DNA of 64,000 nt from Holophagales bacterium (GTDB lineage Bacteria; Acidobacteriota; Thermoanaerobaculia; UBA5066): NCBI GenBank assembly GCA_016716705.1, contig JADJVF010000006.1:1-64000 (forward strand), written 5' to 3'. Under the pieces are notes generated by a model. It was not told the DNA's origin and did not search any database. It saw only the letters and a list, made by a program, of their open reading frames with translations. A program made the position numbers and the translations under genes. Positions 1 to 10,300 of the stretch are shown here, piece by piece. Each line of letters starts with the position of its first letter. Position 1 is the stretch's first letter.

Positions 1-1563
1 GGGCGAGGACGAACTCGCGGTAGGCCTCGTAACGAGGAGGGCGCTGGCCGTCGAGGAGCCCGGTGTTCCGCGCGACGACCCTGTCGAGGTGGACCGCCAC
101 GGCGTTCCCCAGCGGTTGCAGGAGTCCATCGAGCGCCTGCATCGGCTCGACCTCGGCCCACTCGAGTGTGCGGGGGCGGCGAGGACCCGACCCGTCGCCG
201 CGTCGAGAAGGCGGGCCCGGACCTGGATCCGGTCGCCCGAGAGGTTATAGCTGCCGGTGACGAGGAGGCCGGCGCCGGTGCCGCGGGCGAGGGCGAGGGC
301 GGGATCGCCTCCTCCGGCAGGGGCCGGGCCGGAAACGGCTCCGATCGCCTGCGAGGAAGGGAGGATGTCGGCCCCGAGCGGGATCAGGGCCTCGGTAATC
401 CAGTCCGCGGCGACCTTTCCGAGGTCGTCGAGGTCGGGGTCTCCGGTTCGGTTTTCGAAGACGGCGACGACGACACGTTTCGGGTCGAGGGCAGCTATCT
501 GCGGGGAGTCGGAGAGCCTGTTCGATGGTCCGGCCGACCCAGCCGTTCTGTCCTTCCAGACGAAGGTGCCGACGGAGAGGGCCAGAACAACCGCGCTCGC
601 GGCTGCGGCGGCAACGAGGCGCCGACGCGCGACGGGAGACCTCGCCGCGGTGGGGAGCGTCCTGCCGGCGCCGGAAGTCGGACCCGCCGAGATCGGCGGC
701 CCCGAGCTCTGTTCGCGCCAGGTTGCGAGATCCCGGGCGAGGTCGCGAGTCGAGGCGTAGCGTCCGCCGGGCTCCTTGGCGAGACAGCGATCGAGGACGA
801 GGAGCACACCTGCTGGAAGCGGGGGATCGAGACGCGGAAGTGGCTCGGGCTCTCTTCCGAGGATTGCGGCGAGGACGTCGGCCCCGGTAGCGCCCCGGAA
901 CGGTCGCTGCCCGGCAAGCATCTCGTGGAGCGTGACGCCGAGGCTGAACTGGTCGCTCCTGTGGTCGACGGGAAGCCCGCGGGCCTGCTCGGGGGACATG
1001 TAGGCGATGGTCCCGACCACGGCGCCGGCCTCGGTGCGAACCGAGACGGTGGGGGTGTTGGTGTCGCCCGTGTCGGGTAGGGCGGTCTCGTGTCGCGCGA
1101 GGCCGAAGTCGAGGACCTTGGCGAACCCGTCCTTCGTCAGGAAGACGTTCTCGGGCTTCACGTCGCGGTGGACGATCCCTCGATCGTGTGCGGCGGCAAG
1201 GCCCTCGGCGACCTGCCGGGCGACGTCCATGGCCTGGCGTGCGGGCACGGGGCCGCGGGGCGGCGAGCGCGCAGGGACTCGCCCCTCGAGGTCTCGGTAA
1301 CGGCGTAGCGAATCCCGTTCGTCTGGCCGACGTCGTAGAGGGCGAGGATGTTGGGGTGGGGAAAGGGCGGCGACGGCACGGGCCTCGCTCTCGAAGCGGG
1401 CAAGAGCCTGATGGTCGCCCGCGAGGTGATCGGGAAGGACCTTGATCGCGACGTCGCGTCCGAGTCGCGTGTCGCGCGCGCGGAAGACCTCGCCCATCCC
1501 GCCTGCGCCGAGGGGGGAGAGGACCTCGTAGGGCCCGAGGCGGTTGCCGGGGGCAAGAGGCAT
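1..1563 (-). CDS. Serine/threonine protein kinase with TolB-like C-terminal region, truncated at the window edge, frameshifted
   Basis: Hanks-type protein kinase that would phosphorylate Ser/Thr on unknown partners. Reading from an ATG at 1563, the glycine loop GAGGMGEVF and AIKVL lysine segment come first. Then follow the catalytic loop HRDVKPENV, DFGLA and an MSPEQA (APE-like) motif. After about residue 300 there is a hydrophobic segment (AAAAASAVVLALSVG), then an exported-type region with a TolB/FlgO-like start (VVVAVFENRTGDP). This kinase-TM-TolB layout is common in acidobacterial kinases. The reading frame is disturbed. The stretch HPNILALYDVGQ to about GESLRAR (roughly 1360-1260) lies one frame off and then returns, and another shift occurs near 165-180, after which EWAEVEPMQALDGLL continues in a different frame. 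The shifts lie in C/G runs. The 3' end is outside the window. Kinase identity is firm; whether the gene is intact is not. Confidence 0.82.
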   Translation of the reverse strand, partial: MPLAPGNRLGPYEVLSPLGAGGMGEVFRARDTRLGRDVAIKVLPDHLAGDHQALARFESEARAVAALSPPQHPRPLRRRPDERDSLRRYRDLEGRVPARSPPRGPVPARQAMDVARQVAEGLAAAHDRGIVHRDVKPENVFLTKDGFAKVLDFGLARHETALPDTGDTNTPTVSVRTEAGAVVGTIAYMSPEQARGLPVDHRSDQFSLGVTLHEMLAGQRPFRGATGADVLAAILGREPEPLPRLDPPLPAGVLLVLDRCLAKEPGGRYASTRDLARDLATWREQSSGPPISAGPTSGAGRTLPTAARSPVARRRLVAAAAASAVVLALSVGTFVWKDRTAGSAGPSNRLSDSPQIAALDPKRVVVAVFENRTGDPDLDDLGKVAADWITEALIPLGADILPSSQAIGAVSGPAPAGGGDPALALARGTGAGLLVTGSYNLSGDRIQVRARLLDAATGRVLAAPAHSSGPRSSRCRRSMDSCNRWGTPWRSTSTGSSRGTPGSSTASALLVTRPTASSSSP

Positions 1564-1635
1564 CGGTGCCCCTCCGCGGTATCGGCCGATACTTTGTTGC
1601 CGGAGAAGTGTAGACCCGCCGACACGGTTCCGGCG

Positions 1636-2148
1636 TCACCGCCCGCACCGGACCTCGACGCGAAGAGAAATCTCCTCCGAGGAGGGCGGGTCCTCGCCGA
1701 GCCCGAGCGAGTGGAGGGTTTCGTGGATCAGGACGTTCGCGGTCAGGCCCGGGCGGGGTCTCGGAGACTTCTCGAGGGTGAGCGGGCAGACCCAGACGAC
1801 TTTGCTGCCGACCGCGGTGTAAGCGAAGGTGCCGCGGCCGGAGCAGCCGCTGCGCCCTTCGCCAGCCAGGAAGTGGACGGAGCGGAGCCATGCTTGGAGG
1901 CTGAGGCCCGAGCGGCACAGGGTCTCGGCGAGGGGGCGGTCGGTGCGTGCGTCGTCGAAGTCGTGGAGGAGAGCAGCGCATTCCGGTCTCGAGAAGCGGG
2001 TGGCGACCTGCCGGAGGGCGCCGCGGAGCGCCGGGGCGACGCGGGGGTCGACGTTCGGCCAGTCTGAGTCGCCGGCGCTGGCCGCGGAAGCCGACAGAGC
2101 GAGGGAGCCTGCCGCCGCGAGGAGCACATGTGGCAAGGAAAGGCGCAT
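1636..2148 (-). CDS. Secreted putative zinc metallopeptidase-like protein (HExxH)
   Basis: 170-residue protein with a clear signal peptide (hydrophobic LPHVLLAAAGSLALSASAASA) and an AAGGGGG-free but purine-rich AAGGGGG-type ribosome site just upstream of the ATG at 2148. Near the C-terminus it carries NVLIHETLHSLGLGE, an HExxHxxGxxE-like arrangement resembling zinc-binding sites of metallopeptidases. Four cysteines (CAALL, LCRSG, GCSG, VWVC) suggest disulfides in the periplasm or outside the cell. No named family is recognised. It lies 72 bp upstream of the kinase on the same strand, so the two could be co-transcribed. The role is inferred only from the motif; it could be a non-catalytic relative. 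Confidence 0.6.
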   Translation of the reverse strand: MRLSLPHVLLAAAGSLALSASAASAGDSDWPNVDPRVAPALRGALRQVATRFSRPECAALLHDFDDARTDRPLAETLCRSGLSLQAWLRSVHFLAGEGRSGCSGRGTFAYTAVGSKVVWVCPLTLEKSPRPRPGLTANVLIHETLHSLGLGEDPPSSEEISLRVEVRCGR

Positions 2149-2265
2149 CGGGTCCCCCTTTCCGCCTCGCGGCGGGTGTGTCGTTCCGGGTCAGGAGCGG
2201 TCGGGCTGTCCTGATGGGAACGTAGGGCGGACCGGGGTGGCGCTTCCTTTCGGTGTCGTTAGAAA

Positions 2266-2922
2266 ATGATTCGGGACACCATGAGGTTCCGGTTTGGCGA
2301 CGTGACGCTGGATCGCGAGCGCCGCGGGCTATTCCGCGACGGCGAGGCGGTGCACGCCTCTCCTCACGCCTACCGGCTGCTCGAGCTCCTCCTCGATCGA
2401 ATGCCGGCGGCCGTCTCGCGGCAGGAGATCCTCGACGTGCTCTGGCCGGATGTCGTCGTCTCCGACGGAAGTATCGCAGTCCTGGTGAACGAGCTCCGGA
2501 ATGCCCTCGGGGACGACGCGCGGTCGCCGCGGTGGATCAGGACGCTTCCGGCCTTCGGCTACGCGCTCGACGGCGAGGTGCGGGAGGAAGACCGGCCCGC
2601 GCCGCTCACGCGCCACGGCATCGTCTGGGCGGGAGCGACGATCGCTCTAGCGGAAGGGGAGAACGTCCTGGGGAGGGATCCGGCCGCTGCCGTCGTGATC
2701 GGGCACCCCGCCGTCTCGAGGCGGCACGCGAAGGTCGTCGTCGAGGGCCCCGTGGCGTTCGTCGAGGACCTCGGCAGCCACAACGGAACGTTCGTCGGCA
2801 CGAAGCGGGGGGATGGCCGGGCCCCGCTCTTCGACGGGGACCAGATCCACCTCGGGACGGCGACTCTGACTTACAGGGGCCCGGCGTCGGGGGCCTCGAA
2901 GGCGACGGTCACCGGGCGGTAG
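2266..2922 (+). CDS. OmpR-type winged-helix / FHA domain regulator
   Basis: 218 residues. Residues about 5-100 form an OmpR/PhoB-type DNA-binding domain without a receiver domain. It has the features FRFGDVTLD, SPHAYRLLELLL, SRQEILDVLWPD and GDDARSPRWIRTLPAFGYAL, as in CadC-like regulators. Residues about 120-205 form a forkhead-associated domain (VLGRDPAAAVVIGHPAVSRRHA, then DLGSHNGTFV), which binds phosphothreonine peptides. The pairing suggests a DNA-binding protein controlled by a Ser/Thr kinase, and a kinase gene lies nearby on the opposite strand. There is no transmembrane segment. A second in-frame ATG at 2281 is an equally possible start. It is divergent from the HExxH gene, with about 115 bp between them for promoters. 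Confidence 0.82.
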   Translation: MIRDTMRFRFGDVTLDRERRGLFRDGEAVHASPHAYRLLELLLDRMPAAVSRQEILDVLWPDVVVSDGSIAVLVNELRNALGDDARSPRWIRTLPAFGYALDGEVREEDRPAPLTRHGIVWAGATIALAEGENVLGRDPAAAVVIGHPAVSRRHAKVVVEGPVAFVEDLGSHNGTFVGTKRGDGRAPLFDGDQIHLGTATLTYRGPASGASKATVTGR

Positions 2923-2940
2923 GAGGCGGAGGCGGGAGCG

Positions 2941-5160
<2,220 letters not shown>

Positions 5161-5271
5161 TGGCGCGGGCGGTGGCCGCGCGGCGCCCGGATGATAGGGA
5201 GCCGGGCGCGCTTCCGCGCGCTGGCGGCCGCCGGGGCCGGGCGGGGCGGCGGCGCCGGCCGCCGCGGGGGC

Positions 5272-5289
5272 GGGGGGGGGGGGGGGGGG
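5272..5289. repeat. 18-bp poly-G tract
   Basis: An uninterrupted run of 18 G on the plus strand, embedded in GC-only sequence between the peptidase start and the hydrogenase hairpin. It is intergenic in the present reading. Such runs are prone to slippage in cells and to miscalling in assemblies, so its length should be treated as approximate. Confidence 0.9.
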
Positions 5290-5293
5290 AGGG

Positions 5294-5322
5294 GAACGGC
5301 CCGGCGTTGGGCCGGGCCGTTC
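5294..5322 (-). terminator. Strong hairpin downstream of the hydrogenase operon
   Basis: A perfect 12-bp stem (GAACGGCCCGGC pairing with GCCGGGCCGTTC) with a 5-base loop, about 50 bp past the hydA stop codon. On the minus strand the stem is followed by a C-rich rather than T-rich stretch, so it is either a weak intrinsic terminator or a transcript-protecting hairpin. Its core is nearly identical to the hairpin after ccmF at 59712-59737. Confidence 0.6.
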
Positions 5323-5371
5323 GGGGAAACCGGGGTGCCTTCGCGGCGGCGCGGGGGGGCACGTCGCCCGT

Positions 5372-7174
5372 TCAGCTCCCCTTCGGGGTCAGCTGGTTGA
5401 AGCGTCCTCGCGGGGTGTAGTGCGTGTGAAGGAGCTCGTGCGAGAGGTGTCCGAGCGGCTTGCCGAGGAAGTCGTCGTAGAGGGCCATGACGGCCTGGTT
5501 CTCGTGCGACTTGCGGCGCGGCTTGCCGGCGTCTTCGGCGTAGATGGCGCGCATCCGCGCCTCGCGGATGGTGCGCGTCGTCGGGCGGGGCTGTCCGCCT
5601 CCGGCGATGCAGCCGCCCGGGCAGCCCATGACCTCGATGAAGTGCCACGGGGCGGTGCCGTCCGCCACCTCCTTCATCAGCCGCTTCGCTCCTTTCAGGC
5701 CGCTCGTGACGGCCACGCGGACCGTGAAGCCCTCGAGCTCCTTGAACTCGGGCTTGACGTCCTCGAGCGTGAGGGACGCTTCCTTGACCGACGAGAGCCC
5801 TCGGACCGGCGTGATGTCGAGCGCCGGGAACGGGACCTCGCGTCCCGTGACGACCTCGTAGACGGTTCGGAGCGCCGCTTCCATGACGCCGCCCGTCGCC
5901 CCGAAGATGTCGGCGGCGCCCGTGGAGAGTCCGAGCGGCTCGTCGAAGCCGCTCCCCTCGAGGGAATTGAAGTCGATCCCGGCCTCCTTGATCATCCGCG
6001 CCAGCTCGCGCGTCGTCAGGACGGCGTCGACCGTGGGGCGGCCGTCGATGAACATCTCGGGCCGCGTGATCTCGAACTTCTTCGCCGTGCACGGCATGAC
6101 GGAGACGACGAACATGTTCTTCGGGTCGGCGCCGATCTTCCGCGCGTAGTAGGTCTTGGCGAGGGCGCCGAGCATCATGTGGGGCGACTTGCACGAGGAG
6201 AGGTGCGCGAGCTGCGAGGGGAACTCGTGCTCGACGTACTTGATCCAGCCCGGCGAGCAGGAGGTGATCATCGGGAGGACGACGTCCTCGCCGCGCACCG
6301 CGGAGAGGGCCCGGTTCAGGAACTCGGTCCCCTCCTCGAGGATCGTCAGGTCGGCGGCGAAGTTGGTGTCGAAGACGTCGTTGAAGCCGAGGAGCCGGAG
6401 GGCATGCGCCATCTTCCCGGTGACGCTCGTCCCCGGAGGCATCCCGAACATCTCGCCGAGCGCGACGCGGACGGCCGGGGCCGTCTGGACGACGGTGCGT
6501 ACCTTCGGGTCGAACAGGGCGTTCCAGACGGGGTTCATGTCGACGCGCGTCAGGAGCGCCCCGGTGGGGCAGACCATGACGCACTGCCCGCAGTTGGCGC
6601 AGTTGGAGGAGCCGAGCGGGAGGTCGGCGGCGGGGCCGATCGTCGTCTTGAAGCCGCGGTGGTTGACGCCGAGGACGCCGACGCCCTGGATCTCGCTGCA
6701 GACGGTGACGCAGCGCCGGCAGAGGATGCACTTGGACGTGTCGCGGAAGATGGAGGGGGTGGAGGAGTCGACGGAGTCCTTCGACTTCTCCCCCTCGAAG
6801 CGGCAGTCGGGGATCTTGATCTCCTCGGCGAGCTTCTGGAACTCGCAGTTCTGGTTCCGGAAGCAGGAGAGGCAGTTCCGCGGGTGGTCGGAGAGCATCA
6901 GCTCGTAGAGGACCTCGCGCGCCTTCTTCACGCGCGCGGTGTTCGTCTTCACGATCATCCCTTCGCGGACGGGGATCGTGCAGGAGGCCTGGAGGCTTCG
7001 CATCCCCTCGACCTCGACGACGCAGATGCGGCAGGAGCCGATCTGGTGGACGCCCTCGAGGTAGCAGAAGTGGGGGATCTTGATGCCGTTGTGCTTGGCG
7101 GTCTCGAGGACCGACCAGTCGCTCTCGGCCCTCACGGGCCGGCCGTTGATCACGAGGTGAACGGGGTTCGTCAT
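5372..7174 (-). CDS. hydA: [FeFe] hydrogenase catalytic subunit (HydA/HndD type, trimeric NAD-linked)
   Basis: 600 residues; cytoplasmic subunit that oxidises or evolves H2. An N-terminal [2Fe-2S] domain has Cys37, 48, 51 and 65. A His-ligated [4Fe-4S] site follows (HPRNC around 97-101, with Cys104 and 110). Two ferredoxin-type clusters sit at CILCRRCVTVC (149-159) and CANCGQCVMVC (192-202). The H-cluster motifs are all present: TSCSPGW (304-310), MPCTAKK (360-366) and the GCPGGC cysteines (518 and 522) followed by GGGQP. A short small-subunit-like tail ends the protein. Position 307 is Ser where clostridial CpI has the proton-relay Cys299. The start has a purine-rich site (GGAAGAAGAG), and the gene begins 10 bp after hydB. 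The family and operon point to an electron-bifurcating enzyme; direction in vivo is inference. Confidence 0.95.
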   Translation of the reverse strand: MTNPVHLVINGRPVRAESDWSVLETAKHNGIKIPHFCYLEGVHQIGSCRICVVEVEGMRSLQASCTIPVREGMIVKTNTARVKKAREVLYELMLSDHPRNCLSCFRNQNCEFQKLAEEIKIPDCRFEGEKSKDSVDSSTPSIFRDTSKCILCRRCVTVCSEIQGVGVLGVNHRGFKTTIGPAADLPLGSSNCANCGQCVMVCPTGALLTRVDMNPVWNALFDPKVRTVVQTAPAVRVALGEMFGMPPGTSVTGKMAHALRLLGFNDVFDTNFAADLTILEEGTEFLNRALSAVRGEDVVLPMITSCSPGWIKYVEHEFPSQLAHLSSCKSPHMMLGALAKTYYARKIGADPKNMFVVSVMPCTAKKFEITRPEMFIDGRPTVDAVLTTRELARMIKEAGIDFNSLEGSGFDEPLGLSTGAADIFGATGGVMEAALRTVYEVVTGREVPFPALDITPVRGLSSVKEASLTLEDVKPEFKELEGFTVRVAVTSGLKGAKRLMKEVADGTAPWHFIEVMGCPGGCIAGGGQPRPTTRTIREARMRAIYAEDAGKPRRKSHENQAVMALYDDFLGKPLGHLSHELLHTHYTPRGRFNQLTPKGS

Positions 7175-7184
7175 GCTCTTCTTC

Positions 7185-10100
7185 CTACCGCCGGTCGCAG
7201 CGGAGGCAGCGCATGGCCTCGGCGATGGCGTTCAGCTTGTGGAAGCCCGCGGCGACCTCCTGGAACCCCTTCTTGCGGCTCTCGGGTTCGAGGAAGCGCA
7301 TCGGGAATCGCTCGTGCTCGGCGACGTCGCTCTCGTCGACGGGGCGCGGGATCGGGATCTCGTCGCCCTTGTTGAGGACGCCGGTTCCGCCGAGGTAGAG
7401 GTCGATGGAGCGGGCGGCCCGCTTGCCGTCGGCGATCGCCTGGATCGCGACGTCCGGCCCGCGCACGACGTCGCCGCCGGAGAAGACGCCGCGCTTGCTG
7501 GTCATCATCGTCTCCTTGTCGACGACGAGCGTTCCCCACTTCGTCAGCAGCACCTCGTCCCGGTCGATGAACGGCAGGTCGGAGTGCTGGCTGATGGCGG
7601 GGATCACCATGTCGGCCTCGACGACGAACTCGGAGCCGGCGACGGTCCGGGGCTTGCTCCGCCCGCCGTCGTCGAACCCCTTCAGCTCCATCCTCACGCA
7701 CTTCACGCCCGTGACGCTGCCGTTGCCGAGGAACTCGACGGGAGCGACGAGGGGGAGGATCTCGATCCCCTCCTCGCGCGCCTCCTTGATCTCGCGCGGG
7801 TCGGCGGGCATGTCCTCGACCTGGCGGCGGTAGAGCACCGTCACCTTCTGCGCGCCGAGGCGCAGGACCGTGCGGGCCGCGTCGAAGGCGGTGGAGCCGC
7901 CGCCGATGACGACGACGTTCAGGCCGATCTCGACCTTTCGCCCGAGGTTGGCCTCGCGCAGGAACGAGACGCCGTGCGCGATGCCGGCCTTGTCCTCGCC
8001 GGGGATCTCGGCCTTGTTCGGGAAGTGGGTGCCGGTCGCGACGTAGATCGCCTGGTGGCGCGCCTGCAGCTCCTCGAACTTCACGTCCTTGCCGACCTCG
8101 ACGCCGGTCTGGATCTTCACGCCGACCTGCTCGACGAGGCGGATCTCCTTCGCGAGGACCTCCTTCGGGAGGCGGTACTCGGGGATCCCGGAGGCGAGCA
8201 TGCCGCCGGCGACCGGGAGCGACTCGTAGACGGTGACGCCGTAGCCGAGGCGCGCCATGTAGTAGGCGCACGTGAGCCCCGAGGGGCCGGCGCCGATGAC
8301 GCCGACCGACTCGGCCTTCTTCGGGAAGACGAGGTCGCGGCGCGGCTCGTCGTTGGCGAAGACGTAATCGGCCGCGTAGCGCTTCAGGTCGCAGATGGCG
8401 ACGGGCTCGTCGAGCTGGGCCCGGCGGCACTTCTCCTCGCAGGGGTGCGTGCAGACGCGGCCGCAGATCGCGGGGAAGGGGTTCTCGCGGCGGACGAGGT
8501 AGTAGGCGTCGCGCGGGCGGCCCGCGGCGATGAGCGCCACGTAGCCCGGGACGTCGACGCCCGCCGGGCAGGCGTTCTGGCAGGGGGACTTGAAGAGGTC
8601 CGAGCAGACGCCGGCGCGGCAGTGCCGGTCGCGGATGTGCTCCTCGTACTCCTCGCGGAAGAGGCGGATCGTGGAGAGGACCGGGTTGCCGGCCGTCTGG
8701 CCGAGGCCGCAGGTGGAGGTCTCCCGGCAGTTCGCCGCGAGCTCCTCGAGGAGGTCGATGTCCCCCTCCTTCCCCTGGCCCTTCGTGATCCGCGTCAGGA
8801 TCTCGAGCATCCGCTTCGTGCCGATGCGGCAGGGGACGCACTTGCCGCAGCTCTCGTCCTGGACGAAGTCGAGGAAGAAGCGGGCGACGTCGACCATGCA
8901 CGAGTCCTCGTCCATGACGATGAGGCCGCCCGACCCCATGATCGTCCCGAGGTGGACGAGGGAGTCGTAGTCGATCGGGGTGTTCAGGTGCTCGCGCGTG
9001 AGGCACCCGCCCGACGGGCCGCCCGTCTGCGCCGCCTTGAAGCGCTTCCCCTTCGGGATGCCGCCCGCGATGTCGTGGACGACCTCGCCGAGGGTGATCC
9101 CCATCGGGACCTCGACGATGCCGGTGTTCTCGATCTTTCCGGCGAGGGCGAAGACCTTCGTCCCGCTGCTCTTCGGGGTCCCGAGCGACGCGAACCAGGC
9201 GCCGCCGTTGCGGACGATGACCGGGACGTTCGCGAGCGTCTCGACGTTGTTGATGATCGTCGGCTTGCCGAAGATGCCGCGCTCGAAGGGGAACGGCGGC
9301 TTCTGCCGGGGCTCGCCGCGCTTGCCCTCGACGGAGTGCATGAGCGCCGTCTCCTCGCCGCAGACGAAGGCGCCGGCGCCGATCCGGATCTCGACGTCGA
9401 AGGCGAACGGGGTTCCCATGACGTTCGGCCCGAGGAGGCCCCACTCCCGCGCCTGGCGGATCGCGACCTCGAGGCGCTCGACGGCGAGCGGGTACTCCGC
9501 GCGGACGTAGACGTAGCCCTGCGAGGCGCCGATGGCGTAGCCGGCGACGAGCATCCCTTCGAGGATGGCGTGCGGGTCTCCCTCGAGGAGGGAGCGGTCC
9601 ATGAAGGCGCCCGGGTCCCCTTCGTCCGCGTTGCAGACGACGATCTTCTCGGCCCCCTTCGCCTTGAAGCCCGCCTGCCACTTGGCGCCGACGGGGAAGC
9701 CGCCGCCGCCGCGGCCCCGGAGGCCCGAGGCTCGCATCTCCTGGATCACCTGCTCGCGCGTCATCCCCGCGAGGACTTTCGCGAGCGCCTGGTAGCCGTC
9801 CGAAGCGATGTACGCCTCGATGGAGGCGTAGGGGGTCGAGCCGCAGCGCGCGGTGACGAGGCGGGTCTGGCGGCGGAAGAACTCGATGTCCCCGAGGAGC
9901 GGGACCGGTTCCTTCGTCTCCGGGTCGACCCAGCAGTGGGCCTCGACGACCTCGTGGTGGACGAGGTGCTGCTTGACGATCCCCTTCATGTGCTCGGGCT
10001 TGAGCTCGGTGTAGAGGACGCCGTCGGGCTGGACGACGAGCGTCGGCCCGAGGTGGCAGGAGCCGAGGCAGCCGGTTTCGTGGACGACCGTGTCGTTCCC

Positions 10101-10289
10101 GAGCCCGGCGTCCTTGATCGCCGCGAGGAGCGCGTGCTTGACGGCGTGGCAGCCGGAGGAGACGCAGCCGGCGCCGGCGCAGACGAGGAGCTGGTGCTTC
10201 TTCGTCTCCTGCCCGGCGCGCCACCGGGCGGCGACGGCGTCGAGGTCGGCTTTCGAGGAGGGGCGGGCGAGGTTCGCTTCGGGAGTCAT
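7185..10289 (-). CDS. hydB: NuoF-like flavoprotein (HydB) fused to a GltD/NfnB-like NAD(P)H oxidoreductase
   Basis: 1034 residues. Residues 30-115 are a thioredoxin-like [2Fe-2S] domain (CAGAGC, then GCLGSC). Residues about 150-555 are the NuoF/51-kDa domain, with the NADH/FMN region RGRGGGGFPVGAKW, CNADEGDPGAF, and a [4Fe-4S] site at Cys481, 484, 487 and 527. Cys-rich linkers (CPAG, CGRVCTHPCEEKC at about 609-621) lead into a GltD-like half. That half has an FAD site VGVIGAGPSGLTCAYY (662-677) and a second dinucleotide site VVVIGGGSTAFDAA (792-805). The protein ends in CLRCDRR. Plain HydB is about 600 residues, so this is a fusion that could give the complex a second pyridine-nucleotide site, plausibly NADP(H). 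ATG 10289 is preferred for its AGGAAG site; an ATG at 10304 overlaps the hydC stop (ATGA). Confidence 0.93.
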   Translation of the reverse strand: MTPEANLARPSSKADLDAVAARWRAGQETKKHQLLVCAGAGCVSSGCHAVKHALLAAIKDAGLGNDTVVHETGCLGSCHLGPTLVVQPDGVLYTELKPEHMKGIVKQHLVHHEVVEAHCWVDPETKEPVPLLGDIEFFRRQTRLVTARCGSTPYASIEAYIASDGYQALAKVLAGMTREQVIQEMRASGLRGRGGGGFPVGAKWQAGFKAKGAEKIVVCNADEGDPGAFMDRSLLEGDPHAILEGMLVAGYAIGASQGYVYVRAEYPLAVERLEVAIRQAREWGLLGPNVMGTPFAFDVEIRIGAGAFVCGEETALMHSVEGKRGEPRQKPPFPFERGIFGKPTIINNVETLANVPVIVRNGGAWFASLGTPKSSGTKVFALAGKIENTGIVEVPMGITLGEVVHDIAGGIPKGKRFKAAQTGGPSGGCLTREHLNTPIDYDSLVHLGTIMGSGGLIVMDEDSCMVDVARFFLDFVQDESCGKCVPCRIGTKRMLEILTRITKGQGKEGDIDLLEELAANCRETSTCGLGQTAGNPVLSTIRLFREEYEEHIRDRHCRAGVCSDLFKSPCQNACPAGVDVPGYVALIAAGRPRDAYYLVRRENPFPAICGRVCTHPCEEKCRRAQLDEPVAICDLKRYAADYVFANDEPRRDLVFPKKAESVGVIGAGPSGLTCAYYMARLGYGVTVYESLPVAGGMLASGIPEYRLPKEVLAKEIRLVEQVGVKIQTGVEVGKDVKFEELQARHQAIYVATGTHFPNKAEIPGEDKAGIAHGVSFLREANLGRKVEIGLNVVVIGGGSTAFDAARTVLRLGAQKVTVLYRRQVEDMPADPREIKEAREEGIEILPLVAPVEFLGNGSVTGVKCVRMELKGFDDGGRSKPRTVAGSEFVVEADMVIPAISQHSDLPFIDRDEVLLTKWGTLVVDKETMMTSKRGVFSGGDVVRGPDVAIQAIADGKRAARSIDLYLGGTGVLNKGDEIPIPRPVDESDVAEHERFPMRFLEPESRKKGFQEVAAGFHKLNAIAEAMRCLRCDRR

Positions 10290-10300
10290 CTTTCGCTTCC

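Noticed and set aside
245..1981. 578-codon minus-strand frame across the kinase and the HExxH gene
   Set aside because: Spans two genes that are better explained in other frames; Arg/Pro-rich.
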